Below are positions 43,275-54,860 of a stretch of DNA of 64,000 nt, piece by piece; the first letter of the stretch is position 1, and the number at the start of each line of letters is the position of its first letter. The stretch is taken from positions 2,418,001 to 2,482,000 of the forward strand of contig JACONQ010000012.1 of the NCBI GenBank assembly GCA_014281115.1, written 5' to 3'. Both the position numbers and the translations under genes were made by a program. The stretch is from Laburnicola sp. R22_1. Its lineage: Eukaryota > Ascomycota > Dothideomycetes > Pleosporales > Didymosphaeriaceae. Under the pieces are notes generated by a model. The model was not told the origin of the DNA and did not search any database. It saw nothing but the letters and a program-made list of their open reading frames with translations.

Positions 43275-46200
43275 ATGCCTGCGGAACACGGCTGGAATGG
43301 CGACGTAGGCTCCAAGCGCAAACAACCTCCCACGCCCTCGCACGAGCGCCCCATGAAGCAGATCAAGCCCGAGGACGGCCACGCGCGCAATGGCGCCTAT
43401 GCCGCCGCCTCGCCCGAGCCCCTCGCCCACGAACACACGCCCGAGCCCAGCATCGACATGAGCATGGACGACGTCGCCCCGGCCCACCTGGCGGGCGCCC
43501 TGCACGACACGGCCGAGTGGCAGCGCACCATTGAGAGCGTCGTCAAGAGCGTCGTCTCGATCCACTTCTGCCAGACGTGCTCCTTCGACACGGACGCAGC
43601 CGTCGCGTCGGAAGCCACAGGCTTCGTCGTGGATGCCGCGCGGGGATACATCCTCACCAACCGGGTGCGCATGCCCTACCCACGTAGGAGCGAGAGCTGA
43701 CAGGCATAGCACGTCGTCGGAGCCGGGCCCTTCATCGGCTACTGCATCTTCGACAACCACGAAGAGGTAGGCAGCCCCGTGGCACCGCGCGCCCCGCTGA
43801 CTGTTGCAGTGCGACGTCTACCCCGTCTACCGCGACCCCGTGCACGACTTTGGCATCCTGCGCTTCGACCCCAAGAAGATCAAATACATGCCGCTGACCG
43901 CGCTCGAGCTGCACCCCGTCAAGGCCAAGGTCGGCGTTGAGATTCGTGTCGTCGGCAACGATGCGGGCGAGAAACTCAGCATCTTGTCGGGTGTGATTAG
44001 TCGGCTCGACCGTAACGCGCCCGAATACGGCGAGGGCTACTCGGACTTCAACACCAACTACATCCAGGCGGCAGCCGCGGCGAGTGGCGGCAGTTCTGGC
44101 AGTCCCGTGGTCAACAAAGATGGCTATGCCGTAGCTTTACAAGCCGGCGGTAGAGCCGACGGCGCGGCGACGGACTATTTCCTGCCTCTGGACCGGCCAT
44201 TGCGCGCTTTGGAGCTTATACAGCAGGCCAAACCTGTGCCGCGAGGGACCATCCAAACCCAGTGGATACTAAAGCCGTTCGACGAATGCCGCCGGCTTGG
44301 CCTCTCGCCAGACGTGGAAAAGGCCGTCCGCACCCAGTTCCCAAGAGAAACTGGGATGCTGGTAGCCGAAGTGGTCCTGGCCAACGGCCCCGCTTCAAAA
44401 AAGGTCGAAGAGGGCGACGTGCTTGTCAAAGTCAACGGCGAGCTCCTCACCCAGTTTGTCCGCCTGGACGCGATTCTGGACGACAGTGTCGGCGGCAACG
44501 TGTCCATGACCATACAGCGCGCGGGCGAGAACATGGATGTAGAACTGGACGTCACCGACCTCCACGACATCACCCCGGACCGCTTCGTATCCGTCGCAGG
44601 CGCGTCGTTCCACGACCTTTCGTACCAGCAAGCACGACTATATGCCATCTCGCTCAAGGATGCTGGTGTCTACGTGTGTGAAGCTGCAGGCTCCTTTCGG
44701 TTTGCGGATGGGTACACGTCGGGATGGCTTGTGCAGGAAGTTGATAATCAGCCCACCCCAAACCTAGAGGCTTTTATACAAGTCATGAAAAACATTCCAG
44801 ACCGGAAGCGGGTAGTCATGGTGTACAAGCATCTCCGCGATCTCCACACCGCCAACACCACCATCACAACCATTGACCGACATTGGCATGCCAACATCCG
44901 AATCGCCAAGCGAAACGATACGACAGGGCTGTGGGACTTTAGCACCATAGCCGAAGCGATTCCGGCCATCCCCCCCGTTCCTCGTCGGGCCAACTTCATC
45001 ACCATGAGCTCAAACTACCCGGATGCCGTAGACATTGTTCGCAGTTTTGTCCGCGTACACGTCCACATGCCCATCAAGCTCGACGGCTTCCCCAAGAGCA
45101 GCAAGCAGGGCTATGGTCTGGTCGTGGATGCGGAGCAGGGCCTTGTCCTAGTATCGCGAGCGCTCCTGCCCTACGACCTGTGCGACATTTCTCTCGTCAT
45201 CGCAGACTCCATTTTTGTTGATGCCAAGGTTGTATTCATGCATCCGCTACAAAACTATGCCATTGTCAAATACGACACGTCACTGGTCAACGCGCCAGTG
45301 AAGACGCCCAAATTCGCCACCGGCTTGATCAAAAAAGGGGACGAAACCATCTTCTTCGGGCTGAACCAAAACTTCCGGCCCGTCGTGACCAAGACTACCG
45401 TCACCGACATCAGCACCGTCGCGATCCCGGCCAGTGCCATAACACCCAGGTATCGCGCCACCAACTTTGATGCCATTACGGTAGATACAAACCAGGCGTC
45501 GCACAGCCATTCTGGCGTGCTCATTGCCGAAGATGGCACCGTCCAGGCACTCTGGCTGTCGTACCTCGGCGAACGCACATCCCAAGGGGGCAAGGACGTC
45601 GAGTATCACCTAGGCCTGGCGACGCCCATGATCCTGCCGGTGCTGGAGCAAATCAAGAGCGGAAAGACGCCCAAGCTGCAGATCCTCAACGTCGAGTTCC
45701 AGACGGTGCAGATGAGCCAGGCCCGGGTCATGGGCGTGCCGGAAGAGTGGATCGAAAAGACGGAACGCGAGGATCCGGAGCGGCATCAGCTCTTCATGGT
45801 CCGCAAGGTGGACTCTGGGCACGAGGGCGGCCTGCACGAGGGCGACATTCTACTTACCTTGAATGGCAAGCTGATATCGCGCGCGCACGACCTCGACGTC
45901 ATGTACAACAACGAGTTCCTCGACGCCGTCATTGTGCGCAAACGCCAGGAACTTTCGCTACAAGTCCCCACGGTCGCAACCACGGACCTCGAAACGGCGC
46001 GCGTGGTCAACTTTTGCGGCGCCACGCTGCACCGCCCACATCAAGCGGTGCGGCAGCAAATCTCCAAGATCCACTCGGACGTGTACATTTCGTCGCGGTC
46101 GCGCGGCTCGCCGGCGTACATGTACGGGCTCGCGCCGACCAACTTCCTCACGCACGTCAACAACGTGCCCACGCCGGATCTGGACACGTTTCTGGAGGAG

Positions 46201-46443
46201 GTGAAGAAGATTGCGGATAATGAGTATTTCCGTCTCAAGGTGATGACGTTTGATAATGTGCCGTGGGTGGCGACGATGAAGAAGAATGAGCATTATTTTC
46301 CGACGGTCGAGTATGTCAAGGATGGGGGGGAGGCGTTGGGGTGGAGGAAGGTGGTGCATGAGTGGGAGGATGGGGGGGTGAGGGAGGAGGTGGGGATGGT
46401 GGAGGGGGGTGAGGAGGGAGGAGAGGGGGAGGCGGAGGAGTAA
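43275..46443 (+). CDS. NMA111: Nma111-type HtrA serine protease
   Basis: Exons 43275-43664, 43710-43766 and 43810-46443 (introns 45 and 43 nt) encode 1,026 residues, the normal length for Nma111. The trypsin-like triad is His131 in ILTNRHVVGAG (formed across intron 1), Asp162 in [13 protein letters not shown] and Ser245 in [16 protein letters not shown] domains follow ([40 protein letters not shown]), with a degenerate second protease domain between, as in the family. The N-terminus has KRKQPPTP and [10 protein letters not shown], a possible nuclear signal. Yeast Nma111 is a nuclear pro-apoptotic protease. An upstream in-frame ATG at 43116 would add 53 residues without acidic side chains. Confidence 0.93.
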
Positions 46444-47278
46444 TTGTATTTGTGTATGAAGTGGGGTTGCTTAGAGGTCATCTTCTACAAGATGCTAGTA
46501 GCTAGAAGTTCGTATAAAATGGGCTACTGTCTTGATCTTGAAGCCCAGGTGGGTGGGTGGTCACGTGATGCAATGGATGCAGGTGTGCAGGGGCGGAAAA
46601 GCGAGCGGTCAGGTTAGCCACACGGGCAACATGCGGGACTTGTGGCTGAATAATGGGGTTGTTTTGGGTGTGGAGGATGGTTATGGCGAGTAGGTAAGAA
46701 ATGATAAGAAACGGGTAACCCGCCCTAGGATGCGAATCTCGGAGAATACGAGGAGCATGTCAAAGTATTTGCGATATGCGCTCCCTCGGGCGATATGCGA
46801 TGTGCTGCGCCCTCGGGGCATTATCTCGTAAGCGCCGCCTTTCCCCATCGAGACCGCGCTAACCGTAACGCGACGACAGCTATGACGGTTTGTGGGCAGA
46901 AGCGAAATTCGCATCAGAATGCATACCGCGTCATCGGCCTGTATATTTCCCTTTACTCTCATAGGACCGCTCGTACATTTCCATCGTTACGGCTGACTGT
47001 TGAGCGTCCTGCTTTCCGCGACCGAGGCTGCCGTCTGCGCAACCAGCACGTACCTTGGAGGTTCTGAGGGCTGAAGCTGGCCAGTGATCTCTAACGTGAT
47101 CCTGACGATAGTCGTGCGCGTCAGAGGCGGAGTGCCGTACTATACTGCGATACACGGTCTTATATAGCTGCTTGTGGTACTTCTTGCGTAGGACTGACTA
47201 GCTTTCTGGTTTGTTGTATTGATTTTCCTTCCTTTTAGGGTCGTCTTTGAGTTTGTGCATTGGCTTTACCAGAAAGAG
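46444..47278. other. Intergenic, no gene recognised
   Basis: 3' UTR of NMA111 and upstream region of the zinc-cluster gene. A short direct repeat (GCGATATGCGCTCCCTCGG / GCGATATGCGATGTGCTG) lies near 46770-46805 and a TCACGTGATG motif near 46560. Short ORFs have no family features. A possible 5' UTR intron acceptor (CTTCCTTTTAG) lies near 47229-47239. Confidence 0.45.
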
Positions 47279-49286
47279 ATGGTGTACACTGGCAAGCCCT
47301 CCAAGGGGTGTGGCATGTGCAAGAGTCGCAGGATCAAAGTACGTTTTTTATATCTATCTTATATACATAGTTGCTCCATGTACGTGACTGACGGGCATTA
47401 GTGCGATGAGAAGCGCCCGATATGTGGCCAGTGCCAAAAGAGCGGAAGGACGTGTCCCGGTTATCCGCACGAGTTCGACTTGATGTTTCGGGATGAGAAC
47501 AAAGCACTCGCAAGGAAGGCTAGAAAGAGCGACAAGAGCCGGTCGGTGTAAGTGTTTTCTTCATTCATCTACACCATGTACATGCGAGGTAATCTCTTCC
47601 TAGTGGCAAGAGCTTGATGCTAACGACCTCAGTTCCCCGGGCACGTCCTTTGATCTTTCTACATCCCCACAAGCAAGGCAACCCAAAACTTCAGAGGCAG
47701 CCCAAAACCAGCTAGCCCGCACCCCACCATACGCATTACCACTCGATCTATCCTCTTATGAAGACTTCATGTGGCAATTCGATGATTTCGTCCCAGCCTC
47801 GCTCATCATGGCCCCCGAATTCGAAGCCATCCCCTTCTTCTTCCGCAACTTTGTCTCTCTACCCCAAGAAGCCGAGTCCTCACGCGGCTATCTCGAACTG
47901 TTAGTCCCAATGTACAACCGCGCAAAACCTTCATCCGCCCTCCACCTCGCCACAAGCGCCGTCGCTCTCGCAACTTGCGGCAACTATCCCGGTCGCCAGC
48001 ATCTACTGCGGGACGCAGCAGCCACGTACGGCAAAGCCATTCGCAAACTCAACGAGGACCTTAGAGACCCCCAATTAGCTAAATCCGATGAGAGCGTGCT
48101 TGCGACGTTGCTTTTCTCCTTGTATGAAGTAAGTCGCTTGATTACTTCGGCAAGGTCTTCAGTAGTTTTCCTTCCATTGTGCGCGTTCGTGGGTTGGCGT
48201 GGGCGCTGACCGTGAGCAGACTATTATGAGTACGGATGATACAATCGTCGCATGGGGAAATCACGTTGATGGCGCGGTGGCGTTGACGAAACTGAGGGGA
48301 GTGGATCAATTCGAAGACCCGATGAGCCATGCTGTATTCCGGGCCGTACGGACCATGATGGTAAGATCTGTCTGTAACCCTGTAGCAAACTAAGTAAAGT
48401 AGATCACGAGCTGCGTGCAGCGCTCCAAACCAATCGACACCTTCCCCGGCACAAAAGGCTGGGTGGCAAACACCACCGACGAAGAAAACGCCGCCAACCG
48501 CCTCACGCTCATCTGCATCGACCTGCCCAACATCCGCGTGCGTGCCAACAACCTCACAGAGACGTCGTACTCTCCCGACCAAGAAACCGAAGCCCTCAAC
48601 GTCCTCGACTTTGCGCATCTCGTCGACGAGAACCTCCAGAAGTGGTACCTCACGCTGCCGCCTGAATGGCACCATCACACCATCGGCATTGTTAACGAGC
48701 CGGTCGATGATCCAGCCAACACAGAGAGATGGACTGGCGAACAGCACGTCTACCACGATGTCCCGCTCGCCAGTATCGTCAATGATTACCGCGTGTGTAG
48801 AATATTTTGTCAGCGCGTCATCATGGCCTGCGTTCAGTGGCTGGCCGTGAACCCCAAGCACAACCTCACCGCAAAGTACGACCGCGCTGTCTTCGCCATC
48901 CAGCAAATGGTCGACGAGATATCAGCTTGTGTGCCCTTCCACATGGTGCGTTAATTCCACCGCGTAGACATGTGTAACTAACGCGCCACGCAGAACTACG
49001 ACATGCAACCCATAGCCAAACAACTCGGCCAAGAAAGAAATGGTACCCCTTCCGCCCCCTCCACCACAATCCCACTAACACCCCAACAGCAGCAGAAGCT
49101 TTCGGCGGCTACAGCCTCGTCTGGCCCCTGTACGTCGCCGCGAATGCGGAAACTGTTTCTCGAGAGCAGCGGGATTGGCTCAGCGGGAGGCTGTATGTTA
49201 TTGGGAACAGGTTTGGGCTGGAGAGTGCGCAGGTGCTGCTTATGGCGCGGAGGCATGTTTTGACTTGTGGGCCTATGTTTCCTTGA
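47279..49286 (+). CDS. Zn2Cys6 transcription factor with fungal-specific regulatory domain
   Basis: Seven exons: 47279-47338, 47402-47547, 47633-48128, 48220-48360, 48403-48945, 48994-49042 and 49090-49286, 543 residues. The binuclear cluster GCGMCKSRRIK-CDEKRPICGQCQKSGRTC is split by intron 1, a common position; spacing is CX2CX6CX5CX2CX6C. GYPHEFDLMFRDENKALARK follows, then a helical regulatory region of the fungal-specific domain type (YEDFMWQFDDFVPASLIMAP, ESSRGYLELLVPMYNRA, SVLATLLFSLYE, LPPEWHHHTIG). It should bind DNA in the nucleus; target genes cannot be inferred. The neighbouring genes form no obvious pathway with it. Confidence 0.88.
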
Positions 49287-49999
49287 TGTGGTGGGTGTGA
49301 TGGGATTAAATCAAGTATGTAACGTTGTACCGTGTACCGAAAGGTTTGCGATGTTTCTCTTCCTGACATCAAGTATGTGGAAGTTGTGAAGTAGATTCTT
49401 CAATTCAGACATTAGTAATATGCAAGACCTAATTAAAGGCAAGCAGCCATTAGCCCCCATTTAAGCGAACAACACGCAACTTCGAACTTTGGCTAGGTGA
49501 ATTATACTTCACGGCCCGCAGCTGTTCAGTGAGATATTACACTGTCTAGATGATTGGACTTCCTTTAGAAACAGCTGTCGAAGTATCTCGGGGTCTTCCC
49601 AGTACACTAGTCGTAAGGTATTGGCTGCGACGCGCTGAGAGGTCGATAAGCCGCGCGTATAGACAACAAATAACTTACTCTTTGGAAGAATACGGTGTTC
49701 ACGAAGCGCGATATACCTAGCAGCGATCATCACAAAACTACCTAACAACGCTGAACGACAAGACTATCATATATTCGGGATCTCGAACCGTAGAAACATG
49801 ATTCGCAGAGTAAATGCGCCAATGCTCCACGCAAAGTCCCAAGCTCTCGTGTCTTGGTATGGTGTTAGAGATAGAAGACCGGGTAAAGGGACACGACAAG
49901 GTATACACTATGTTCGCACGACTTACAATAAAAGTCCACCGCTTTCCTCTCATGAGACAAGAATCCAGATGTACTGCACGTCTTCATCTCCCCATCAAG
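49287..49999. other. Intergenic, no gene recognised
   Basis: A minus-strand frame at 49509-49748 has no recognised domain and no neighbouring exon that I can join. It contains the promoter of the SET gene. Confidence 0.4.
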
Positions 50000-51455
50000 A
50001 TGCCATCAATAATCCTATCCACCCTAACTATCTTCTCCGCAATCAAGCATGTTTCAGCGACAACCGGCGCGCTTGACATCAACAACCTCCTGCACCCTGA
50101 TCTAGATCAACACCTCCTTGCCCCAGACGAAGAAAGTCGTCGACCTTCCCCCTGGTCCCACACCCCCCATTGCATAAAATCCACATCACTCCCCACCCTC
50201 AACCACCAATACTGCCTCTACACTGCAAACACAACTGGCCCGCACGGGCTGTCCCTGATTCTTCCCCCCTCCGCCGCAGAACCCGCATCCGAACACCTCG
50301 TCGACAACCCCCTCGACTCCTTCCTTACACCCTCCCAAGCCGAGACCTTATACCTCCAACCCCCACCCTGGAAAATCATTTCCATGCCGCAAAAAGGCGG
50401 GAAAGGCGTACTTGCGACACGCGAGGTTAAGAAATATGAAACATTTATGATCGACCAGGCGGCCGTTATTGTTGATATGAGTGCTGAGGAGGCACTTTCT
50501 GAGCGGCAAAATGGGGAACTGTTGAAGAAGGCGGTAGATCAGTTGTTATTGCCGAGTATGGTAAGAGACTTGAGTGGGAAGTATAGTGGGGAGAAGGGCG
50601 GGATGGAGGAGGAAGAGGAGCAGGAGAAGGAGGACGAGGAAGAAGGGAGGTTGGAAGAGGGGATTATGAAGACGAATGCGTTTGGGAGTAATGTTGCGGG
50701 GAGGGGGGTTAGGGCGTTGTTTCCTTTAATCTCTGTAAGTGCAACTTCCCTCTAGACATGTAGGAAGAGATAAGATGGCATGGGAAGGGAAAAGATGAAT
50801 GCGTGGGATAGGATAACGAGGCTAACGACGAAAGCGAATAAACCACGCCTGCAACCCAAATTCATTCGTCCTCTTCTCCCGCGCTGGCGTCTCGATGGCA
50901 ATCAAAGCCTACCGCGATATCGAAGCCGGAGAGGAAATAACAATCTCTTGTACTTTTCCCCTCCTCCCTCTCACCCCACCCCTAACATCTCCAGATCTCC
51001 ACCTCGGTCTCCCAACCCCAAAACGGCAACACTTAATACAGCGCTGGGGTTTCAACTGCACATGCACTCTCTGCAGCCTCCCCACCGCCGACCTCCTCGC
51101 AAGCGACACCCGCCGCACACTAATCTCCCTATCCGAAACTAAAATCATCTCCCTTGCAGAATCTCACGATATCGACGGCGCCATCTCGCTCGCAGAAGAA
51201 ACCGTGCAAATGATAAAAGAAGAAGGCCTTTGGAGTACACTTACGGATGAATACGCGATGCTTGCTATGCTTTGGTTGGAGAAGGGAGAGAGAGAGAAGG
51301 CGGAGGTGTATGGTGAGTTGACGAGGGTGTTATTGGCGGATTTGGGGTTTTTGGGTGTGGGGGAGGAAAAGGAGATGTGGAGTTTGGAGAGGGTTATTAA
51401 GGGGATTGGGGAGTTGGGTGGGGAGGGGAAGTGGAAGAAGCCTTTGAGAAGGTGA
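50000..51455 (+). CDS. SET-domain protein with N-terminal signal peptide
   Basis: Exons 50000-50734 and 50835-51455 (100-nt intron) encode 451 residues. The start MPSIILSTLTIFSAIKHVSA was chosen because it gives a clean signal peptide; earlier in-frame codons (from 49814) would add an Arg-rich leader. The SET region starts WKIISMPQKGGKGVLATREV, continues after an acidic insert (a run of Glu near residue 200), has RINHACNPNS where SET proteins carry the N-H-x-C-x-P-N motif, AYRDIEAGEEITISC and post-SET-like cysteines (WGFNCTCTLC). It belongs to the fungal SET5/SMYD-like group. A secreted or ER-lumenal SET protein is unusual; a lysine methyltransferase outside the nucleus or a repurposed fold are both possible. 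Confidence 0.8.
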
Positions 51456-51647
51456 CGGATTTGTTGCGAGAAAAGAGATTTCTTAGCAGTAGTAGCTTAT
51501 AATTCATGGAGAATAGGTGTAGGTATTACGAATCGGTGACTACCTACTTCTCAATGATGAGTGTTACGCACTGCCATACCTCTTCCCGTGACCTGCACTC
51601 GGCGTAGCAACAGGCTTAACAGCAGGCCCAGCCTCACCATTCTCCGC

Positions 51648-53059
51648 TCAACTCTCCACGCTCTCGCGATGACAAGACATCTGTGCCATCGGCCGCTCAT
51701 CACGATCAACCATCGCATGATCAAGCCTAACTCTCTGCGAAAGCGCAAAATGAATCTCCTCCACCGATTTATCCTCCCATGCTCTCGTACTCAGATACGA
51801 CAGCGGATACATCGGCATATTCTCCTCTAGGCCTAGGAAATTATTCGAAAGTGGTGGAGCGCGCGACATGACAACATCGACATCTCCCCTGATCTGCTTG
51901 CAGAACGCATCAAGCGGGAGGTCGTTGACGTCGTGACCAAACGGATCTTCAAGCTCACGCCCGATGAATGAGATACCCAGGATTATATATGCTGCAACAA
52001 TGCATGCGGGGATTGTGTTCCATCCGAGGCTATGGTAACATTGGAAGGGTAGAAGGAGGATGTATACCCATGTGATTTGACTGATGGCCACCGAGAACGA
52101 AAGCGGAAGTGGAGTGTTGAGGATGCGCTCGGTGCCTGTACACGCCTCATCCATGATTGACAGCGCGTCCAGGGTTTGTGTTTGGTAGATACTGTAATCT
52201 CGCAGCGTCTTGTTGTCATATATCGTCTTCATGTACGCCGACATATGTGACAGGATCTCCGAGGGCAAATCTCCAAGCGGACCCCTCGCATTCTTCACCA
52301 GCTTCCGCGGATTCGGCGTAGCCATCGGTATACCAAGATGCTGCGCCATCTTCCTGAACGCACCAGCCGGTTTTGTGACAGGAATATCCGCCGCCTGCGC
52401 AAGCGTATCCAGATGCCCAACCAGATGCTTCAGATCTTCATACTGCGTCCCCGGCTCAAACCGCAGTTTATGTTTCAACGCCACAGCGAGTGCGACGATC
52501 ATGTTGAGACACTCGATCTTCGCAAGCAAATCTTGCTTCCCTAGCATCGCATCCTGCGCGTGCCGCTCTTCGACGTGGATCCAGACAACCCGCGCAAGGA
52601 TGCGAGATGCGAGGCGGAAACGTCCCTACAGCTTCCGCCCTTCGAAGTAGCGATCTAGCGCTGTGGTGCTGCGCACGCTGAGAGCGAGGCTGACGACGAA
52701 ACCGAGCATCGTGATGAGTTTTTGGTCTGTGCCGACTGCGCGACGTGATCAGCGGTTTCTATGCATCCAAGGGGTGAGGGAGAGGGCTTACGATCGTATG
52801 TGAACTTGGATATACAGGTGATTGCGGTGGTCCAGCCGCCAACGAGCAGCAGCGGTATAATGAGCTTGGGTAGTATGCTACCGTGGAGGCGCAGCATCAT
52901 CGGCCATTTCGAGTGATGATCGAGGTCGCGCGGTCCGGTCTACAGTCCTTAGCACAACAGCTCTCACACAAATAGGAATGAAGCCGTGGGTGTTGATGTT
53001 GCCGCATTGGCAGATGCACGTACGAAGTAGTCTTCGCTTGCAATTGCGCGCTTCGGCAT
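51648..53059 (-). pseudogene. Bestrophin-like anion channel (UPF0187) with a Trp-to-stop change
   Basis: Exons are complement of 53024-53059, 52792-52939 and 51648-52735, 424 codons in register. The start MPKRAIASEDYF splices to TGPRDLDHHSKWPMMLRLHG, then a membrane helix LPKLIIPLLLVGGWTTAITC. TTALDRYFEGRKL is followed by TAG at 52626-52628, where the family has Trp (ALDRYxEGRxLW), then GRFRLASRILARVVWIHVEE and an intact remainder with membrane helices ITWVYILLLPFQCYHSLGW and IPACIVAAYIILGISFIGRE. TGG to TAG is a G-to-A change, the complement of C-to-T. Without suppression only 97 residues would be made. No intron removes the stop. Otherwise all motifs are well kept, so the loss looks recent. 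Confidence 0.75.
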
Positions 53060-53582
53060 TTGGCTATCTTGATTGATTCAGAGAGGTTATGAATAGAAAC
53101 GTAGGATTACGCGTAGAAGTATCGTAGTGCGAGAGGTAGAAGGTAGTGAATGGTAATAACTGTCAGGATGCTTATCACATTTCTATGTGTAAATCTTATC
53201 AGAAAACGTCCTTGCGCATCGATCGACGCCCCAAACCGGCTTCGGAATTGCTTAGCAGATCGAGCTGCTACCTTCCATGTGCAACAAAGATGCAATAGCC
53301 AACTGACGTGGCCTGAAAGATATTCATCTTCTTCTGATACAAATGGTAGTGAAAAAAGCAAGTTAACTTTGGAGCTAGAGGAATCTCCTGATTGAAGCCC
53401 GCTGCACACTGCCCACACAGGTTGAACTCATCACGATTATTCTTTGGCTACTAGTAAACGAGCATTCTAAGAATTCCTCAGTTCTCTACATGACTTGGAC
53501 GAGTGGTTTATGTCCACCTTTTTAGACTAGCGAGGTCTTGGGTCTGGTCCACTATAGCGCTTATAAACACGGATCGATGATT
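53060..53582. other. Intergenic, no gene recognised
   Basis: Upstream region of the bestrophin-like gene and 3' side of the zinc-finger gene. Frames at 53107-53418 (minus) and 53150-53395 (plus) have no family features. Confidence 0.4.
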
Positions 53583-54494
53583 CTAGTAAATCTGGAAGTT
53601 CGGTGTCATTGGACACTTTCCCACCTTACAGCCCTCGCACAGATCCTCTTCATGCGGCGGAGTACTCTTGAGAAGAAATGGTGGCGGCTCGACCATCACG
53701 CCTGCCCATTTCTTGACTCTGTATGCAATCCGGTCTATGTACGATTTCTCATCCAGCTTGAAGCTCCCCAGGCAGTTGCAAGATTTGCAGCGTTGGTTGA
53801 ACACAATAGCGTTGTACCCATTACGAGTATATCCTTGAATCCAGGTGGCTACCACTTTGCTGCTCCACCTTTTCTTTCTGCATGCGTTGTTGTCGCATGT
53901 AAACTTTCCCATAACACACGTCGTGTGCTTGTTGTTAAAGTGAGCATCCATGTCGTTGTTGAACCATGTCGAGATAACCGCGGGGGCGACGGCTTCGGCG
54001 ATACTGTAGTGCAATTCGGGAAATGTGAAGAAGGTCCTTGTCTCCTCTTGCCGCGTGTTGATGTGTGCTCGATCGATTTTTGGCGCTACAATAGATGTCT
54101 GTGAATCCGGTATAGTAAGAGCTTGCATTAGACTTTCAAGTACTGCGAATGGCAGGTCAAAGGTCGAGTTTGTGTGGGAAGTGTTCTTTGTTGTGGCGTG
54201 ACCACTGCGCTGACCGTTGCGTATTGTTGGACGGACATTGGAGGACGTTGAGGACAGCAAAGGGACATAGGGGGCAAATGGAACCGGCGTGAAGGAAGAC
54301 GCGACCGAGTCTATTCTGGGTTTTTGGTGGGCTGGAGAATTGTCTTGGTGCTGGCGGAGTGCGTCTAGGCTACCAAAGGAGCGGTTGCATGGCTTACAGC
54401 CAAAGGTTTCCGCGTGCTTTGGTGAGTTCTCTTCATGTTGTTTGAGTGCTTTCTCGCCGCCGAAAGTGCGGTTGCACAATACACAAAGGCTCAT
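53583..54494 (-). CDS. C2H2 plus 3CxxC zinc-finger protein
   Basis: A single exon of 303 residues. Two N-terminal C2H2 fingers (CVLCNRTFGGEKALKQHEEN and CKPCNRSFGSLDALRQHQDN) are followed by a Ser/Thr/Pro-rich linker. The C-terminal half is a 3CxxC-type zinc-binding domain: GKFTCDNNACRKKRWSSKVV, FNQRCKSCNCLGSFKLDE and EEDLCEGCKVGKCP. This domain is shared with animal receptor-transporting proteins and fungal proteins of unknown role. The start MSLCVLCNRTFGG places the first finger at residue 4. A nucleic-acid or ubiquitin-like binding role is possible. It is the last intact host gene before the transposon block. Confidence 0.85.
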   Translation of the reverse strand: MSLCVLCNRTFGGEKALKQHEENSPKHAETFGCKPCNRSFGSLDALRQHQDNSPAHQKPRIDSVASSFTPVPFAPYVPLLSSTSSNVRPTIRNGQRSGHATTKNTSHTNSTFDLPFAVLESLMQALTIPDSQTSIVAPKIDRAHINTRQEETRTFFTFPELHYSIAEAVAPAVISTWFNNDMDAHFNNKHTTCVMGKFTCDNNACRKKRWSSKVVATWIQGYTRNGYNAIVFNQRCKSCNCLGSFKLDEKSYIDRIAYRVKKWAGVMVEPPPFLLKSTPPHEEDLCEGCKVGKCPMTPNFQIY

Positions 54495-54860
54495 TGCGTG
54501 TCCCGTTCAAGTCTGTGGTGGATTTGTAGCTTGAGATTGCGGCTATGTGGGAAGTGCCGACGATTGCTGAGTACAGCTTATAAGAGGTGAATCGAAACGA
54601 GGTCACTATCTTGTACAAGTCCTATGTGGCTTCGGAGCCAATGGTATAGTGACACATCAAGCGCTGTGGCTGCATCTGCGAGTTGATTTCTTGGAAGTGC
54701 ACGCATAAACTGACGCGGAGTGCGACAAAATCAAACTGCGCCTCACGCATACCAAGGCTTACTCTTTACAGGAACTTATCATGGCGATGACGATTTGAGC
54801 ACATAACCTCTGATCAGGCTGATAATACAGGTGCGGGGTTAAGCGGCTAAGCGACTTGCT
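54495..54860. other. Junction between host gene and transposon block
   Basis: Promoter of the zinc-finger gene grading into the truncated left edge of the second hAT family. I cannot find this element's left inverted repeat, so its boundary is unclear. Confidence 0.4.

Noticed and set aside
43182..43760. Minus-strand 192-codon frame
   Set aside because: Antisense to NMA111 exon 1 and intron 1; no domain.
49509..49748. 79-codon minus frame upstream of the SET gene
   Set aside because: Reads plausibly but has no domain, no splice partner and no start context.
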